Source: Malus domestica | Taxonomy: Eukaryota > Streptophyta > Magnoliopsida > Rosales > Rosaceae | Length of the DNA stretch: 64,000 nt | Reading direction: 5' to 3' | Assembly: GCF_042453785.1 (NCBI RefSeq) | Contig: NC_091669.1 | Location: 12,412,501-12,476,500 of the forward strand | In this document: one piece after another, positions 45,481-57,200 of the stretch | Numbering within the stretch: position 1 is the first letter of the stretch | Layout: each line of letters begins with the position of its first letter | Notes under the pieces: generated by a model | What the model saw: the letters and a program-made list of their open reading frames with translations, nothing else | What the model was told of the DNA's origin: nothing | Databases searched by the model: none | Program-made: the position numbers and the translations under genes

Positions 45481-45628
45481 GATTTCTGAAGCTCCGTCGA
45501 GTGCAGATTTTTATAGGGGCTGGCATTAAGTTCCAAAGCACACTTGAATCTCCACCAGTAGAAGCTCCATTCTTGCACTTCTAAGATCTTGATTTGTCCA
45601 ACCTCTTCTCTCTTCAACACCTTTGAAA

Positions 45629-46303
45629 ATGTCTGGCCCCTCCGACCGTCGTTTTGACTTGAACCTTGTTGAAGAGGCAGCCCCGCCTTCTCCAGACAAC
45701 ATATGGCGCCCATCCTTCGTCTCCCCTACTGGTCCTCTTACCGTTGGGGATTCCGTGATGAAGAATGATATGACTGCTGCGGTGGTGGCCAGGAACCTTC
45801 TCACTCCCAAAGATAACAGACTACTTTCCAAATGGTCTGATGAGTTAGCTGTTAAGGATTCGCTGGCTCTCAGTGTTCAGTGTGCAGGTTCTGTGTCTAA
45901 TATGGCCCAACGCCTATTTGCTCGAACCCGCCAAGTTGAATCATTGGCGGCTGAGGTGATGAGTCTCAAACAGGAGATTAGAGGGCTCAAGCATGAGAAT
46001 AAACAGTTGCACCGGCTCGCACATGACTATGCTACAAACATGAAGAGGAAGCTTGACCAGATGAAGGAAACTGATGGTCAGGTTTTACTTGATCATCAGA
46101 GATTTGTGGGTTTGTTCCAAAGGCATTTATTGCCTTCGTCTTCTGGGGCTGTACCGCGTAATGAAGCTCCAAATGATCAACCTCTGATGCCTCCTCCTTC
46201 TAGGGTTCTGTCCAGTACTGAGGCTCCGAATGATCTCCCTCCGGTGTCTTCTCTTTCTGGAGCTCTACCGACTGCTGAGACTTCTCCTAAGCAACCCTTG
46301 TGA
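45629..46303 (+). CDS. 224-aa coiled-coil protein of the inserted element
   Basis: The ATG at 45629 starts MSGPSDRRFDLNLVEEAAPP. An N-terminal polar region is followed by a helical heptad region (about residues 95-165) with QVESLAAEVMSLKQEIRGLK and HENKQLHRLAHDYA, a likely coiled coil. A C-terminal tail of about 60 residues has three related Pro/Ser-rich repeats around EAPND. No transmembrane or catalytic motif is visible. Related coiled-coil frames appear in non-autonomous retroelements of Rosaceae as far as I recall; its role is unknown. The reading frame is intact within an otherwise non-coding element. Confidence 0.6.
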   Translation: MSGPSDRRFDLNLVEEAAPPSPDNIWRPSFVSPTGPLTVGDSVMKNDMTAAVVARNLLTPKDNRLLSKWSDELAVKDSLALSVQCAGSVSNMAQRLFARTRQVESLAAEVMSLKQEIRGLKHENKQLHRLAHDYATNMKRKLDQMKETDGQVLLDHQRFVGLFQRHLLPSSSGAVPRNEAPNDQPLMPPPSRVLSSTEAPNDLPPVSSLSGALPTAETSPKQPL

Positions 46304-46563
46304 AGGCTCCCTCTTGTTTGTTTATTTTGACTCATGTATATGTACATATTTGTAGCTTGTCGGGGATATCAATAAATAAGTTTTCCTTCATTTCAACGTA
46401 TTGTGTTAAATACACCAAAACCTTCTTCGCTAAGTTCTTTGAATTTTCTTTTGTTGAAGCTTGTATGTTGAAGCTTTCTGAGTGAAGCATGTAGGTTGGG
46501 GTAGTGTTCCCTTAATTTCCCGAGTGAGGAAAACTTCTCGGTTGGAGACTTGGAAAATCCAAG

Positions 46564-49500
46564 TCACTGAGTGGGATCGGCTATATGAATCTTAGAACGC
46601 CATTGTGCTCGGTCCTGTGTCATGTCCTTCGTTAGATCCAAGTACTCTAAGTCTTTTCTTAGAGTCTCTTCCAAAGTTTTCCTAGGTCTTCCTCTACCCC
46701 TTCGGCCTTGAACCTCTGTCCCATAGTCGCATCTTCTAATCGGAGCGTCAGTAGGCCTTCGTTGCACATGTCCAAACCACCGTAACCGATTTTCTCTCAT
46801 CTTGCCTTCAATTTCGGCTACTCCTACTTTACCCCGGATATCCTCATTCTTAATCTTATCCTTTCTCGTGTGCCCACACATCCAACGAAGCATCCTCATC
46901 TCCGCTACACCCATTTTGTGTATGTGTTGATGCTTCACCGCCCAACATTCTGTGCCATACAGCATCGCTGGCCTTATTGCCGTCCTATAAAATTTTCCCT
47001 TGAGCTTCAGTGGCATACGGCGGTCACACAACACGCCGGATGCACTTTTCCACTTCATCCATCCAGCTTGTATTCTATGGTTGAGATCTCCATCTAATTC
47101 TCCGTTCTTTTGCAAGATAGATCCTAGGTAACGAAAACGGTCGCTCTTTGGTATTTCTTGATCTCCGATCCTCACCCCTAACTCGTTTTGGCCTCCATTT
47201 GCACTGAACTTGCACTCCATATATTCTGTCTTTGATCGGCTTAGGCGAAGACCTTTAGATTCCAACACTTCTCTCCAAAGGTTAAGCTTTGCATTTACCC
47301 CTTCCTGAGTTTCATCTATCAACACTATATCGTCTGCGAAAAGCATACACCAAGGAATATCATCTTGAATATGTCCTGTTAACTCATCCATTACCAACGC
47401 AAAAAGGTAAGGACTTAAGGATGAGCCTTGATGTAATCCTACAGTTATGGGAAAGCTTTCGGTTTGTCCTTCATGAGTTCTTACGGCAGTCTTTGCTCCT
47501 TCATACATATCCTTTATAGCTTGGATATATGCTACTCGTACTCCTTTCTTCTCTAAAATCCTCCAAAGAATGTCTCTTGGGACCCTATCATACGCTTTTT
47601 CCAAATCTATAAAGACCATGTGTAAATCCTTTTTCCCATCTCTATATCTTTCCATCAATCTTCGTAAGAGATAGATTGCCTCCATGGTTAAGCGCCCTGG
47701 CATGAACCCGAATTGGTTGTCCGAAACCCGTGTCTCTTGCCTCAATCTATGCTCAATGACTCTCTCCCAGAGCTTCATTGTATGACTCATTAGCTTAATA
47801 CCTCTATAGTTCATGCAATTTTGTACGTCGCCCTTATTCTTGTAGATAGGCACCAAAGTGCTCGTTCGCCACTCATTTGGCATCTTCTTCGTTTTCAAAA
47901 TCCTATTGAAAAGGTCAGTGAGCCATGTTATACCTGTCTCTCCCAAAACTTTCCACACTTCGATTGGTATATCGTTTGGGCCTACTGCTTTTCTATGCTT
48001 CATCTTCTTCAAAGCTACAACCACTTCTTCCTTCCGGATTCTACGATAAAAAGAGTAGTTTCTACACTCTTCTGAGTTACTCAACTCCCCTAAAGAAGCA
48101 CTCCTTTCATGTCCTTCATTGAAAAGATTATGAAAATAACCTTTCCATCTGTCTTTAACCGCGTTCTCTGTAGCAAGAACCTTTCCATCCGCATCCTTGA
48201 TGCACCTCACTTGGTTTAGGTCCTTTGTCTTCTTTTCCCTTGCTCTAGCTAATTTATAGATATCCAACTCTCCTTCTTTGGTATCTAGTCGCTTATACAT
48301 ATCGTCATAAGCCGCTAACTTAGCTTCTCTCACAGCTTTCTTCGCTTCTTGCTTCGCTTTTCTATACCTTTCACCATTTTCATCGGTCCTATCCTTGTAT
48401 AAGGCTTTACAACATTCCTTCTTAGCCTTCACCTTTGTTTGTACCTCCTCATTCCACCACCAAGATTCCTTTTGGTGTGGGGCAAAACCTTTGGACTCTC
48501 CTAATACCTCTTTTGCTACTTTTCGAATACAACTAGCCATGGAATCCCACATTTGGCTAGCTTCCCTCTCTCTATCCCACACACACTGGGTGATTACTTT
48601 CTCTTTGAAAATGGCTTGTTTTTCTTCTTTTAGATTCCACCATCTAGTCCTTGGGCACTTCCAAGTCTTGTTCTTTTGTCTCACTCTTTTGATATGTACA
48701 TCCATCACCAACAAGCGATGTTGATTAGCCACGCTCTCTCCTGGTATAACTTTGCAATCCTTACAAGTTATACGATCCCCTTTCCTCATTAGGAGAAAAT
48801 CTATTTGTGTTTTTGACGACCCACTCTTGTAGGTGATCACATGTTCTTCTCTCTTCTTAAAGAAGGTGTTGGCTAAGAAAAGATCATATGCCATTGCAAA
48901 ATCCAAGATAGCTTCCCCATCCTCGTTTCTCTCCCCAAAACCATGGCCACCATGGAAACCTCCATAGTTGCCTGTCTCCCTGCCCACGTGTCCATTTAAA
49001 TCTCCTCCTATAAATAACTTCTCCGTCTGAGCAATTCCTTGCACCAAGTCTCCAAGGTCTTCCCAAAATTTATCCTTCGAACTCGTATCCAACCCTACTT
49101 GAGGTGCGTACGCACTAATCACATTGATAAGTTCTTGTCCTATTACAATCTTGATTGCCATGATTCTATCTCCTACCCTCTTGACATCTACAACATCTTG
49201 TGTCAAGGTCTTGTCCACGATGATGCCAACACCGTTTCTTGTTCTATTTGTGCCCGAATACCAAAGTTTAAACCCTGAGTTTTCTAGATCCTTTGCCTTA
49301 CTACCAACCCACTTAGTTTCTTGTAGGCACATAATATTTATCCTTCTCCTCACCATAACTTCCACTACTTCCATAGATTTTCCCGTTAAGGTTCCTATAT
49401 TCCACGTTCCTAAACGCATTTTGCTCTCTTGAACTCTACCCTTCTGTCCTAGCTTCTTCACCCTCCCCCGTCTAATAGGATCAAAGTACTTCTTTTGTGT

Positions 49501-49722
49501 GTCCCGTGTAAAGTTGATAGGAGCATATGCTCCCAAACAACTTTGAGTGGAGTCGTTCGAAAAGAAGTTTCTATGGCCCCCTTGCTCATTTAACACTGCA
49601 TCCGGGTGCCGATGGAGATACAGCGACCCTTGCTCATTTATCACTGTGCTCGGGCCACACAGCGCGCCACTTACGGGTGACGCCCTAGCTTTAGCGCGAT
49701 TTTGTTCTGGATTCATTTTCAT
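46564..49722 (-). CDS. RTE-type LINE polyprotein (endonuclease-reverse transcriptase), 1052 aa
   Basis: A single open frame. An apurinic-type endonuclease runs from about residue 102 ([11 protein letters not shown]), with [20 protein letters not shown] and the final [10 protein letters not shown] (the SDH-like site). The reverse transcriptase (about 590-860) has [52 protein letters not shown] and the catalytic FADDIVLI. The C-terminal region ends [19 protein letters not shown]. This set and the single ORF fit the plant RTE clade. The frame is intact, but its natural stop region is replaced: the sequence leaves the RTE consensus at ...ADPT and uses a TGA from the adjacent element. The normal 3' UTR is missing here. 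It nicks target DNA and copies its own RNA. Confidence 0.92.
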   Translation of the reverse strand: MKMNPEQNRAKARASPVSGALCGPSTVINEQGSLYLHRHPDAVLNEQGGHRNFFSNDSTQSCLGAYAPINFTRDTQKKYFDPIRRGRVKKLGQKGRVQESKMRLGTWNIGTLTGKSMEVVEVMVRRRINIMCLQETKWVGSKAKDLENSGFKLWYSGTNRTRNGVGIIVDKTLTQDVVDVKRVGDRIMAIKIVIGQELINVISAYAPQVGLDTSSKDKFWEDLGDLVQGIAQTEKLFIGGDLNGHVGRETGNYGGFHGGHGFGERNEDGEAILDFAMAYDLFLANTFFKKREEHVITYKSGSSKTQIDFLLMRKGDRITCKDCKVIPGESVANQHRLLVMDVHIKRVRQKNKTWKCPRTRWWNLKEEKQAIFKEKVITQCVWDREREASQMWDSMASCIRKVAKEVLGESKGFAPHQKESWWWNEEVQTKVKAKKECCKALYKDRTDENGERYRKAKQEAKKAVREAKLAAYDDMYKRLDTKEGELDIYKLARAREKKTKDLNQVRCIKDADGKVLATENAVKDRWKGYFHNLFNEGHERSASLGELSNSEECRNYSFYRRIRKEEVVVALKKMKHRKAVGPNDIPIEVWKVLGETGITWLTDLFNRILKTKKMPNEWRTSTLVPIYKNKGDVQNCMNYRGIKLMSHTMKLWERVIEHRLRQETRVSDNQFGFMPGRLTMEAIYLLRRLMERYRDGKKDLHMVFIDLEKAYDRVPRDILWRILEKKGVRVAYIQAIKDMYEGAKTAVRTHEGQTESFPITVGLHQGSSLSPYLFALVMDELTGHIQDDIPWCMLFADDIVLIDETQEGVNAKLNLWREVLESKGLRLSRSKTEYMECKFSANGGQNELGVRIGDQEIPKSDRFRYLGSILQKNGELDGDLNHRIQAGWMKWKSASGVLCDRRMPLKLKGKFYRTAIRPAMLYGTECWAVKHQHIHKMGVAEMRMLRWMCGHTRKDKIKNEDIRGKVGVAEIEGKMRENRLRWFGHVQRRPTDAPIRRCDYGTEVQGRRGRGRPRKTLEETLRKDLEYLDLTKDMTQDRAQWRSKIHIADPTQ

Positions 49723-51306
49723 AAGGATTCGACGTGATCATGGAGTGCCGGCTGTCGACTACCTGACGCCCTCCCCCTCCTCCTTTATCCGGGCTTGGGA
49801 CCGGCAATGTAAGATACATAGGCGGAGTTAACGAGTACAATGACTCTAATATATCAAAATGAAACTGAAAATCTGATCCAACAGCAAGAAATGAAAAAAA
49901 GCATACCAGCATACGGATAAATGTGGTCTTCCCTGTTCCATTCTCACCGAGCATCACAATAATCTGAGAATCGGTAAATTCACCCTCAATCACGTGAAGC
50001 TTGAACTCTCCCAAATTTTTCGTCATTGAGGGGTATCTGTACAGCTCACATGTCTCAGTTTCCTCATAAATTTCGCGTGGAGTCTCAGAAACCTAGAAAA
50101 GATAACAACTTAATCACAAGATACTGATAAGTAAAAAAAACAGCATTTACATTAACATAACTTATAACCTTACCTTAAAAGTCAAAGATTCATCCCGGAA
50201 ACGTAGATTTTCTGTAGGAACAAATCCAGAGAAGAAGATGTTGATTCCTTCTCTAACCGAGAAAGGTGGAGTTACAACTCCATATGCGCCCGGTTTCCCA
50301 TATAAACAGCATCTGTGATCAGATAAGTAATCAAGGATGCTCAAATCGTGTTCCACAACAATTACGTAGCTGAAATATGTGAGGAAAATGCCTATTACTT
50401 AAACATGCACGGTTAAATATAAATGGAAAAAGATCCTGTAAATATATAATCAATGAAAATTTGAGGCAATAAGATGGATAAGAAAACAAACCTATCAGGC
50501 CTGATCAAAGAACGGATAACTCTCGCTGCTTTGAGCCTTTGCTTCACGTCAAGATAACTTGAAGGTTCATCAAACATATATACATCTGCACTCTGCATGG
50601 CAGAAACAGCAATCGAACCTCTGAAGCTCCCCACCAGACAATTCGCCAACATTGCGATCCAGAACCATGTATAACTCAAGATCAAGGCAGAGTTCTTCCA
50701 TCATCCTCCTCTTGTCTTTCTGTTTTAGAATCTCCCCTACACTGCCTTCAATTACTTTTGGAATGTGGTCTGTGTATTGGGGCTTTATAACGGCCTGTTT
50801 AAGAAAAGACAAGATTTATAATTTTTGAAGAAACCTTATTATTGCACACACGAGCATAAAAGAGAGGACATCACACGAGCATGAAAATCATAAGTCACCT
50901 TCAACTTATCTGGCAAGAGACGAATAAAATAACTTTGCAGCTCCGATCCTGGAAAGTAAGTCAAGATTTCTTGCCAATCTGGAGGATTCTGCAAAAGGAT
51001 CAAAGATATATAGTCTTTAAAAAAAACTAACACATCAACTAAACTTATGAAAAGTTATCATATACTTAGCATAAAATAAAACGATATGTAAAGAGTATTA
51101 CATTGAAACGGCCCAAATTTGGATTCGAACTGCCTGACAAATTTTTTAGGGCAGTTGACTTCCCAATGCCATTAGTTCCGACCAAACCAAGAACTTCCCC
51201 TGGCCTAGGGACCGGTAACCTGTAAGTTGAAATTGTGTTAGATTCTTTCTACCATCTTAAAACACTAAAACATGAAACTGATCGAAGTTCCCGACAAAGT
51301 TATAAG

Positions 51307-51819
51307 CAAGGTCTAAAATATCGATATTATACCGATATTTCCATCGAAATTTCCGTGTTTTTGGATTACCGATATTTATGATATCATCGATATTTTAGAC
51401 CTTGACAGGAACTCTATGTGGTACTAAGTCACTCATATATCTTACCATGCAATGTATGAAGTGTAAAATATTGTACTAATTCATTATATATAAATGATTA
51501 TGGTGTGTTTAAACTTCTTTCATTAATTACTACATATTTTCTACACTCACAATGTTTGCCAGCTCGCTATATAATCAACTTAAATCAGTTAAATCCATCA
51601 TGCAATACATTTTCTTCCAATTGTTTTGTGATAAACTAATAGATAATTGACTAAATAAACATCATGCAAAGTTTTAATAAAAATTTCCAAGTTTTTATTA
51701 CAATTTCCGTGGTTTTTATTCAATTTTTATGGATATAGATAATATCCCAATATTTCTATCGAAATTTCCGTGTTTTTGGACTACCGATATTTCCAATATC
51801 ATCGATATTTTATACCTTG
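51307..51819. mobile_element. hAT-like MITE, 513 bp, 8-bp target duplication
   Basis: The ends CAAGGTCTAAAATATCGAT and ...ATCGATATTTTATACCTTG are inverted repeats. GTTATAAG flanks both sides (51299-51306, 51820-51827). It lies in intron 3 of the ABCE pseudogene and is a shorter relative of the element at 3576-4793, without the captured exon. Confidence 0.88.
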
Positions 51820-52441
51820 GTTATAAGGAACCAACTGATTGAGACTGACCTGTGTAACTTAAAATGGTAAGGCCCATAACGGTGGGTTGTTTCTTTGTCC
51901 AATGCCTTTGGCAGGTTGATGATCTGAATTGCTTTAAACGGGCATTTCTACATGATCACATGATGAGCCAGAGTCAAAAGAATGCCTCTTCAACACAATC
52001 AGTGAAGATAAACAAAAAAGAGGAAACTACAACCAAACCGAATACTATCATTACATACGTGAACACAGATACCACAACCAGTGCACAATTCTTCGGAGAT
52101 TGAAGCGCTCTTGGACGTCGGTGTAACCTCAATACACTTTTTGCCTGCAAATTTGAGGTACACGAAAAATGTAAAGCGGCTCGGGTAAATAGTATTCAGA
52201 CGGTCACTACATGTGATTCAGATAAAGGAAAAAGAAGAAGAAGTTACAGTAGCAATATGTACGGGTGGACAATTGTTGGTTGCATTTGTTGGGCTTGCAT
52301 TTGTCAGTGTTCAGTATTGCTATGCGGGTAGACCGGTTTGCCATCTAAAATTCGAACAAATTGTTTATGACTGGCCAGATAGGTATAAATCAAATGATAC
52401 CGACAGTAACAGACTCGTCAAACTCCTAAACTACTCATTAA

Positions 52442-52568
52442 GGGACTGTTTGGCATCCTTCTTGGATCCGCTTTTTTGTTTTTGAAACTATTGATTACTA
52501 AGTAATTTAGCTACATTTGTCAATTTTGAATACTATAAACTGTTTCAAATTGAATACCAAACAACCCC
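52442..52568. mobile_element. Small MITE, TAA target duplication
   Basis: The ends GGGACTGTTTGGCAT and ATACCAAACAACCCC are inverted repeats flanked by TAA (52439-52441, 52569-52571). 127 bp, non-coding, just upstream of the ABCE pseudogene. Confidence 0.75.
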
Positions 52569-52571
52569 TAA

Positions 52572-53465
52572 ACACTACTAAGAACTTATAAACAATAAGA
52601 AACTCCTAGAAACGCTTGAAAAATTAACAACAATCGCAACCGGAATTCCAAAACATACAAATATACAGAAAGAGATGGAATATTAAGTCGGTTAAGCACA
52701 ATTCTTTGAGAGAGAGCTTGAAGAGGAGTTTACCGGACGAAGTTTGAGAGTTGCTTCGGTGGCTGATCGAGCTCCAATGGCGCAGTTCAACCAAGGATGT
52801 TGAGCTCAGGGATGACAGAATGAGAGAGGAGAAGGACTAGACTAAGTATTTATTTGGTCAATATCTTGGCGTTCAAGTTTTGGACAATCTTCTCCTTATT
52901 CAACCTGAATTTAGACTTCAGTTTCTCTATAAGGGGTTAAAAACTTCTAATTGAGATTTATTGGGTTAGTAAATTTCGATAAATTAAATACTAGCACAAA
53001 ATACGTAAGTTAAGAATCTCGTGTCTATTGTCATCTGGTGACCAAGAATACATAATCATTCACGGTTAGATTTAATATCAAATGTTGAATCAATGGTGGG
53101 TGACCATGCATTCTTTTACTACTAAGTGACCAAGAGAGCATTTGTGGATAAATTAATAAGCTGAATTGTAGCAATGTCTTTAGATAATAGCCTAAGTTGC
53201 ATTTTGGTCTTATTCTCATGCAACAATATGGTTAGCAATGCCCCACCCTGAATTTGATATTAGGGTTGAAATATAATTTAGCTTTAGTTGTCGTCAAAAA
53301 AGACCTCTCGTTACTAGGTCATTTCCGTTAGTACTGAAAAACATTATATTATATTTTAAGAAACATTGAAATTTCATCACAATAAATAGTTTGGAATCGT
53401 TGTAGTTCGTTACATACTAGGACCCACAACTAATCCCTATTTTTACCAAAAAAAAAAAAAAGAAT
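52572..53465. other. Intergenic DNA upstream of the ABCE pseudogene
   Basis: The part near 52700-52840 is purine-rich and may be leftover 5' UTR or promoter of the duplicated gene. The rest is AT-rich and shows nothing recognisable. Confidence 0.4.
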
Positions 53466-53530
53466 AAAGGTCGTACCCAATGCACAAGGCTCCCACTTTA
53501 CGCAGGGTCTGGGAGAGGTGAATGTCGGAT
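53466..53530 (-). mobile_element. Au SINE 3' fragment
   Basis: The minus strand carries the Au SINE end GACATTCACCTCTCCCAGAC to TTGGGTACGACC, followed by an A-run on the same strand (T/A-rich at 53450-53462). Only the 3' ~65 bp is present. Confidence 0.75.
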
Positions 53531-54285
53531 AAAATTCTCTCCCCTCTAGTCCCCCTCCTCTCTCTCCTTTCTCTTTTTCTCTCTATAAAAATGTCAACAC
53601 GAGATGTTGACATTGCTTAATTGCAAGTATTCAAATAGGATACGTCAAAGAGACAATTGGAAGGAAGAGAATCCGGATCCAAAAAATGAGAACCCTTTGG
53701 ATAAAGGCCCTGATTATATATAACCAAAATTAAACATAAGGCTCGTTTGAGAAGTGCTTTCAAATGACTAAAAGCACTTTAGAAAAAACGTTTACCAAGC
53801 CTCAATAAAAATGCAAGTTAATCCTCCAAAAGCACTTGAAGTAAGAGCCATGTCGAACTACAATGTCATTTGGTGAAAATTAAAACGTATTAAACTGATA
53901 TTAAGCATCCCAAAAAAGAACATCCATTTGATTTTTTGATACTCTGAGACCAAAAACTGAATAACTGCAAGCACATTATATGTGCATATTTGACTCGAGT
54001 AGCAACAATATCTAAAGGCCTGGAAACAAACATCACCCTCTTCAACAGACAATGGACCTCCGATCAAATGTCAGCACGCTGTGACTTCGCCGAGATTCCA
54101 TAATAAAATCATACTAACACCCTCTCCATATTCGGCCAAAAACGCAAAGTCGATCTGAAACACCAGCGAAATTATCAAGATGGCGAAGAAACATGAAATC
54201 AACAGAGTAATGAATGAAGCATAGTAATATTTGTACCCCAAATAAAAGAGAACGAAGCAGAGTAACATACCATCATATGGGTTAA
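53531..54285 (-). other. 3' flank and UTR of the ABCE gene
   Basis: It contains a CT-rich microsatellite (about 53539-53585) and then AT-rich DNA. The part next to 54285 is presumably 3' UTR. No other gene is seen. Confidence 0.4.
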
Positions 54286-57200
54286 TCAATCATCCAGGTA
54301 ATAATAGGACCCAGCAGCTTTTTGTTCCCTATCCTTCGTCGACTCCAATTTGTTGATTCTTGGGCGATAGTTAGTCGGGTCACGCCTAAATGTGATATCA
54401 AGATGCTGCACGCATGCATCATTTTGAAAAAATCGATGAAGAGCAAAATTAAATTCTTATCATCACACACTAATATAGTTGGAGGCCAAAACAATAGAGT
54501 GAAACGAAGAAGTTGCAACACTTACAGATAAGAAGAGATTCATCCCCGTCAACAATGACTGCGGAGCATTTGCAGTACAATCAATTGATGCCTGCCCCTC
54601 ATAGACAATAACTCTATCTGCCAAGTAGGTAGCCATGATAAAGTCATGTTCAACGATGAATGCCGTTTTCTTAGCATGTAGGATGAACCTCTTTATGACT
54701 TTGGATGCAACAATACGCTGCTCAGAATCAAGATACGCACTCGGTTCATCTATAAGATATATATCTGCAGGCTGCATTAAGTAAATAGAGACGTAGATTA
54801 GAATGTGTCCGTGATAGCTGATTCGCAAGCATTTTCACCAGTTAGAACAACAAAAAACTATAACTCAGCCTTCCCAGTGAAACAATAAAAAAAAGAGTGA
54901 ATCTGTTATTGTGAACTAATCACTAGATTTACAATGTCAAATTGAAGGCAAAGGATAAACAAATATTTGGCAAGAGAACAAAAAAATTATTTCAAGGTTT
55001 TAGAGCACAAGCATAGGAATGACAGATGGTCATGATATATGCCAAACTTGTTCAAGGACGGAAAATCTAAAACAAAATGGCAGGGACCACACTTAACAGA
55101 CTACAACACAATCCTGATTCCTGTATCCCTTCCTTTTTTCCAAAAATTTGCAAGGCCCCTGGCACTCCCACCTCCCCGTAGGTTAGACATCATAATATCA
55201 TTTGTTTTTTTACCCTCATCCCAACTTCCAAACTCAGATAGACAATTCCCGCCTGCTCAGATGCATCCAAGGCAACAAATAGAAGGGAAACATAAAGTGT
55301 TGAAAAGGATTCATTAGGACAACACAAAGGCCCATTTTATTAATCACATGGGAACCCTATCTCTCCCTTCTTACTCTATACTCACAAGACTGATAATAAG
55401 GAAAAAGTAAACACAACTTCTAATTTTCAGAAGCAGGAAATGAAAAGAAATATATAGCCAGTTGAACCTTGTGACCTTTCACCAAGTATTTCAACTAAAC
55501 TACCAAACCATCTGTTGAAAAACAAGAATCTATGAAAACAATCAATGCTTACAGAGAATATTCAGGCTTCTCAAATTCATAACCAAGACATATAAAAGAG
55601 CTTTCCGCATCAACGTCATATAAGCAACCCAGCAGAACAACAACATTACTTTTACTAATTTGATTTATGTCAAGAATAACAATAATTTACCTTCCCGAGG
55701 CATAGGCATAATGCAACCCTTTGCAACTCTCCACCAGAGAGATTCAGAACTTCTTGATCCATTAATTGTTCAATAAGAAGAGGCTTCATCACATCTGACA
55801 TGAATTGGGGATGAGTATATGAATCACGAATTTTTGAATGTAACAAGGCTCTGACAGTGGATGGAAACTTTGGACTGATTTTCTGGGGCTTGTAAGAAAC
55901 ATTGAATTCAGGTATCTCCACATCGGAATCTTCTACAGAATCAGGTTTCAATAGACCAGCCTGAAAATTGGGCAATATGCTAACTCAACATCTGAAGCTG
56001 CAAAGCAACTATGACTGAAGAAAAAGAAGATGAAAATAAAGAATACCAGCATACGGATGAATGTTGTCTTCCCTGTTCCATTCTCTCCCAGCATTACAAT
56101 AATCTGAGAATCAGTAAATTCACCTTCAACCGCACGAAGCCTGAAGTTCCCCTGAGTTTTAGTCATTGATGGGTATTTATATCGTGCATATGTCTCAATT
56201 TCCTCAGCACTTTCCTGTGGAGTCTCAGCAACCTGGTAAAGACAACAAAGTAAATCACAAAGCAATAATAAGTCAAGGGAGTCTTTCTTTTTTCCCAGTT
56301 ACAAGTCAAAAGAGCATTTCATGGATAAAATTTATAATCTTGCCTTGAAGGTCAGAGATTCATCCCGGAACCTAAGATTTTCTGTAGGAACAAATCCAGC
56401 CAAGAAGATGTTGATTCCTTCTCTAACTGAGAAAGGAAGAGTTACAACTCCATATGCACCCGGTTTCCCGTATAAACAGCAAATGAAGTCTGATAAGTAA
56501 TCCAAGACACTAAGATCATGCTCCACAACAATTACATAGCTGGAAAATATAAGAAAATATGACTATTAGCTAAATATGCAGTAAGACAATCAAGAAATGG
56601 AATCCAAACAAACCATGCAATTCAATTTTGAGAAAATAAGAGAAAATATAAAATTAAACCTATTAGGCCTGAGTAAAGATCGGACAACTTGCGCAGCTTT
56701 AAGCCTTTGTTTGACGTCAAGATAACTTGAAGGTTCGTCAAACATATATATCTCTGCATGCTGTATGGCAACGACAGCAATAGCGAATCTTTGAAGCTCC
56801 CCACCGGATAAATCCCCTACCTTACGCTCTATAACCTGGTTCAGCTCAAGGTCAGCACATAATTTTTCCTTCATATCCCTCTCATCTTTCTGACTGAGCA
56901 CCTCCCCAACATTCCCTTGAACTGCTTTTGGAATGTGATCAACATATTGAGGCTTTATAATGGCCTGTTAAGTAAAAAGAATATTATGCAAATAAGCAAG
57001 AACAAATATAACATAAGACAATATAATGATTAGAGACAACAAAAGATGGCCAAAATATACCCACGATAGAACACACAAAATTATATTCATTTAAATGCTA
57101 AACTTTTAGTACGAAAGATTATGGGCATCAAAATCAAATGGTACCTTCAAATTATCTTCCAGGATACGGGTAAAAAAATTCTGCAACTCGGATCCTCGAA

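Larger units (their letters stand above)
42861..46563 (+). mobile_element. Unclassified LARD/retrotransposon-derived segment inside the RTE composite
   Basis: It begins near TGATCTTCGCTAGATTGCTC, has a TATA-like GTATATAAATAAATAGAG at 42902, a long non-coding leader, a 224-aa reading frame (45629-46303) and a polyadenylation-like AATAAATAAG at 46371. The leader contains repeated GATATGGGATACTTTTGCTT units (43456, 43606, 43920) and larger tandem repeats (44300-45480). No direct LTR pair or TIR bounds it here. The composition resembles non-autonomous LTR-derived elements that I recall from apple-type genomes (inference). Sense is opposite to the flanking RTE. Confidence 0.55.
42247..49829 (-). 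mobile_element. Composite RTE (LINE) insertion, 7583 bp, one pair of 19-bp target duplications
   Basis: AACGAGTACAATGACTCTA flanks the whole block (42228-42246 and 49830-49848). Removing the insert and one repeat leaves an 87-bp intron 8, against 86 bp in the intact ABCE copy, so the borders are right. On the minus strand the order is: full-length RTE from its 5' end through the stop codon (49829-46564), an unrelated 3.7-kb element in opposite orientation (about 46563-42861), a second RTE 3' end (about 42860-42265), and a (TTG)n tail (complement of ACAACAACAACAACAACAAA) next to the duplication. Confidence 0.88.
41262..52344 (-). pseudogene. Second ABCE/RLI gene copy, broken
   Basis: All eleven exons of the neighbouring intact gene are recognisable: about 52240-52344, 52059-52144, 51850-51947, 51102-51219, 50899-50988, 50492-50794, 50174-50369, 49907-50092, 41972-42217, 41627-41872 and from 41540 down. 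Exon 1 has decayed after MANRSTRIAILNTDKCKPNKC. Exon 6 is 303 nt against 305 in the intact copy; a 2-nt loss right after LSGGELQRF shifts the frame. Exon 9 is 24 nt shorter and carries two compensating shifts that scramble about 20 residues before LSGGE. The stop codon after YYYLDD is lost, so reading continues to 41262. Intron 8 holds a 7.6-kb RTE composite. A tandem duplicate of the intact gene, now non-functional as a full protein. Confidence 0.9.

Noticed and set aside
45152-45831. Minus-strand open frames in the 44-46 kb repeats
   Set aside because: They arise from tandem repeats and from the complement of the 224-aa frame. The repeated peptides follow the DNA repeat.
49547-49831. Plus-strand open frame at the RTE 5' end
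   Set aside because: It is the complement of the RTE 5' UTR and start of its ORF, with no independent support.
53740-53870. Another TIR element
   Set aside because: There are inverse AAAGCACTT motifs, but I could not define matching ends or a target duplication.
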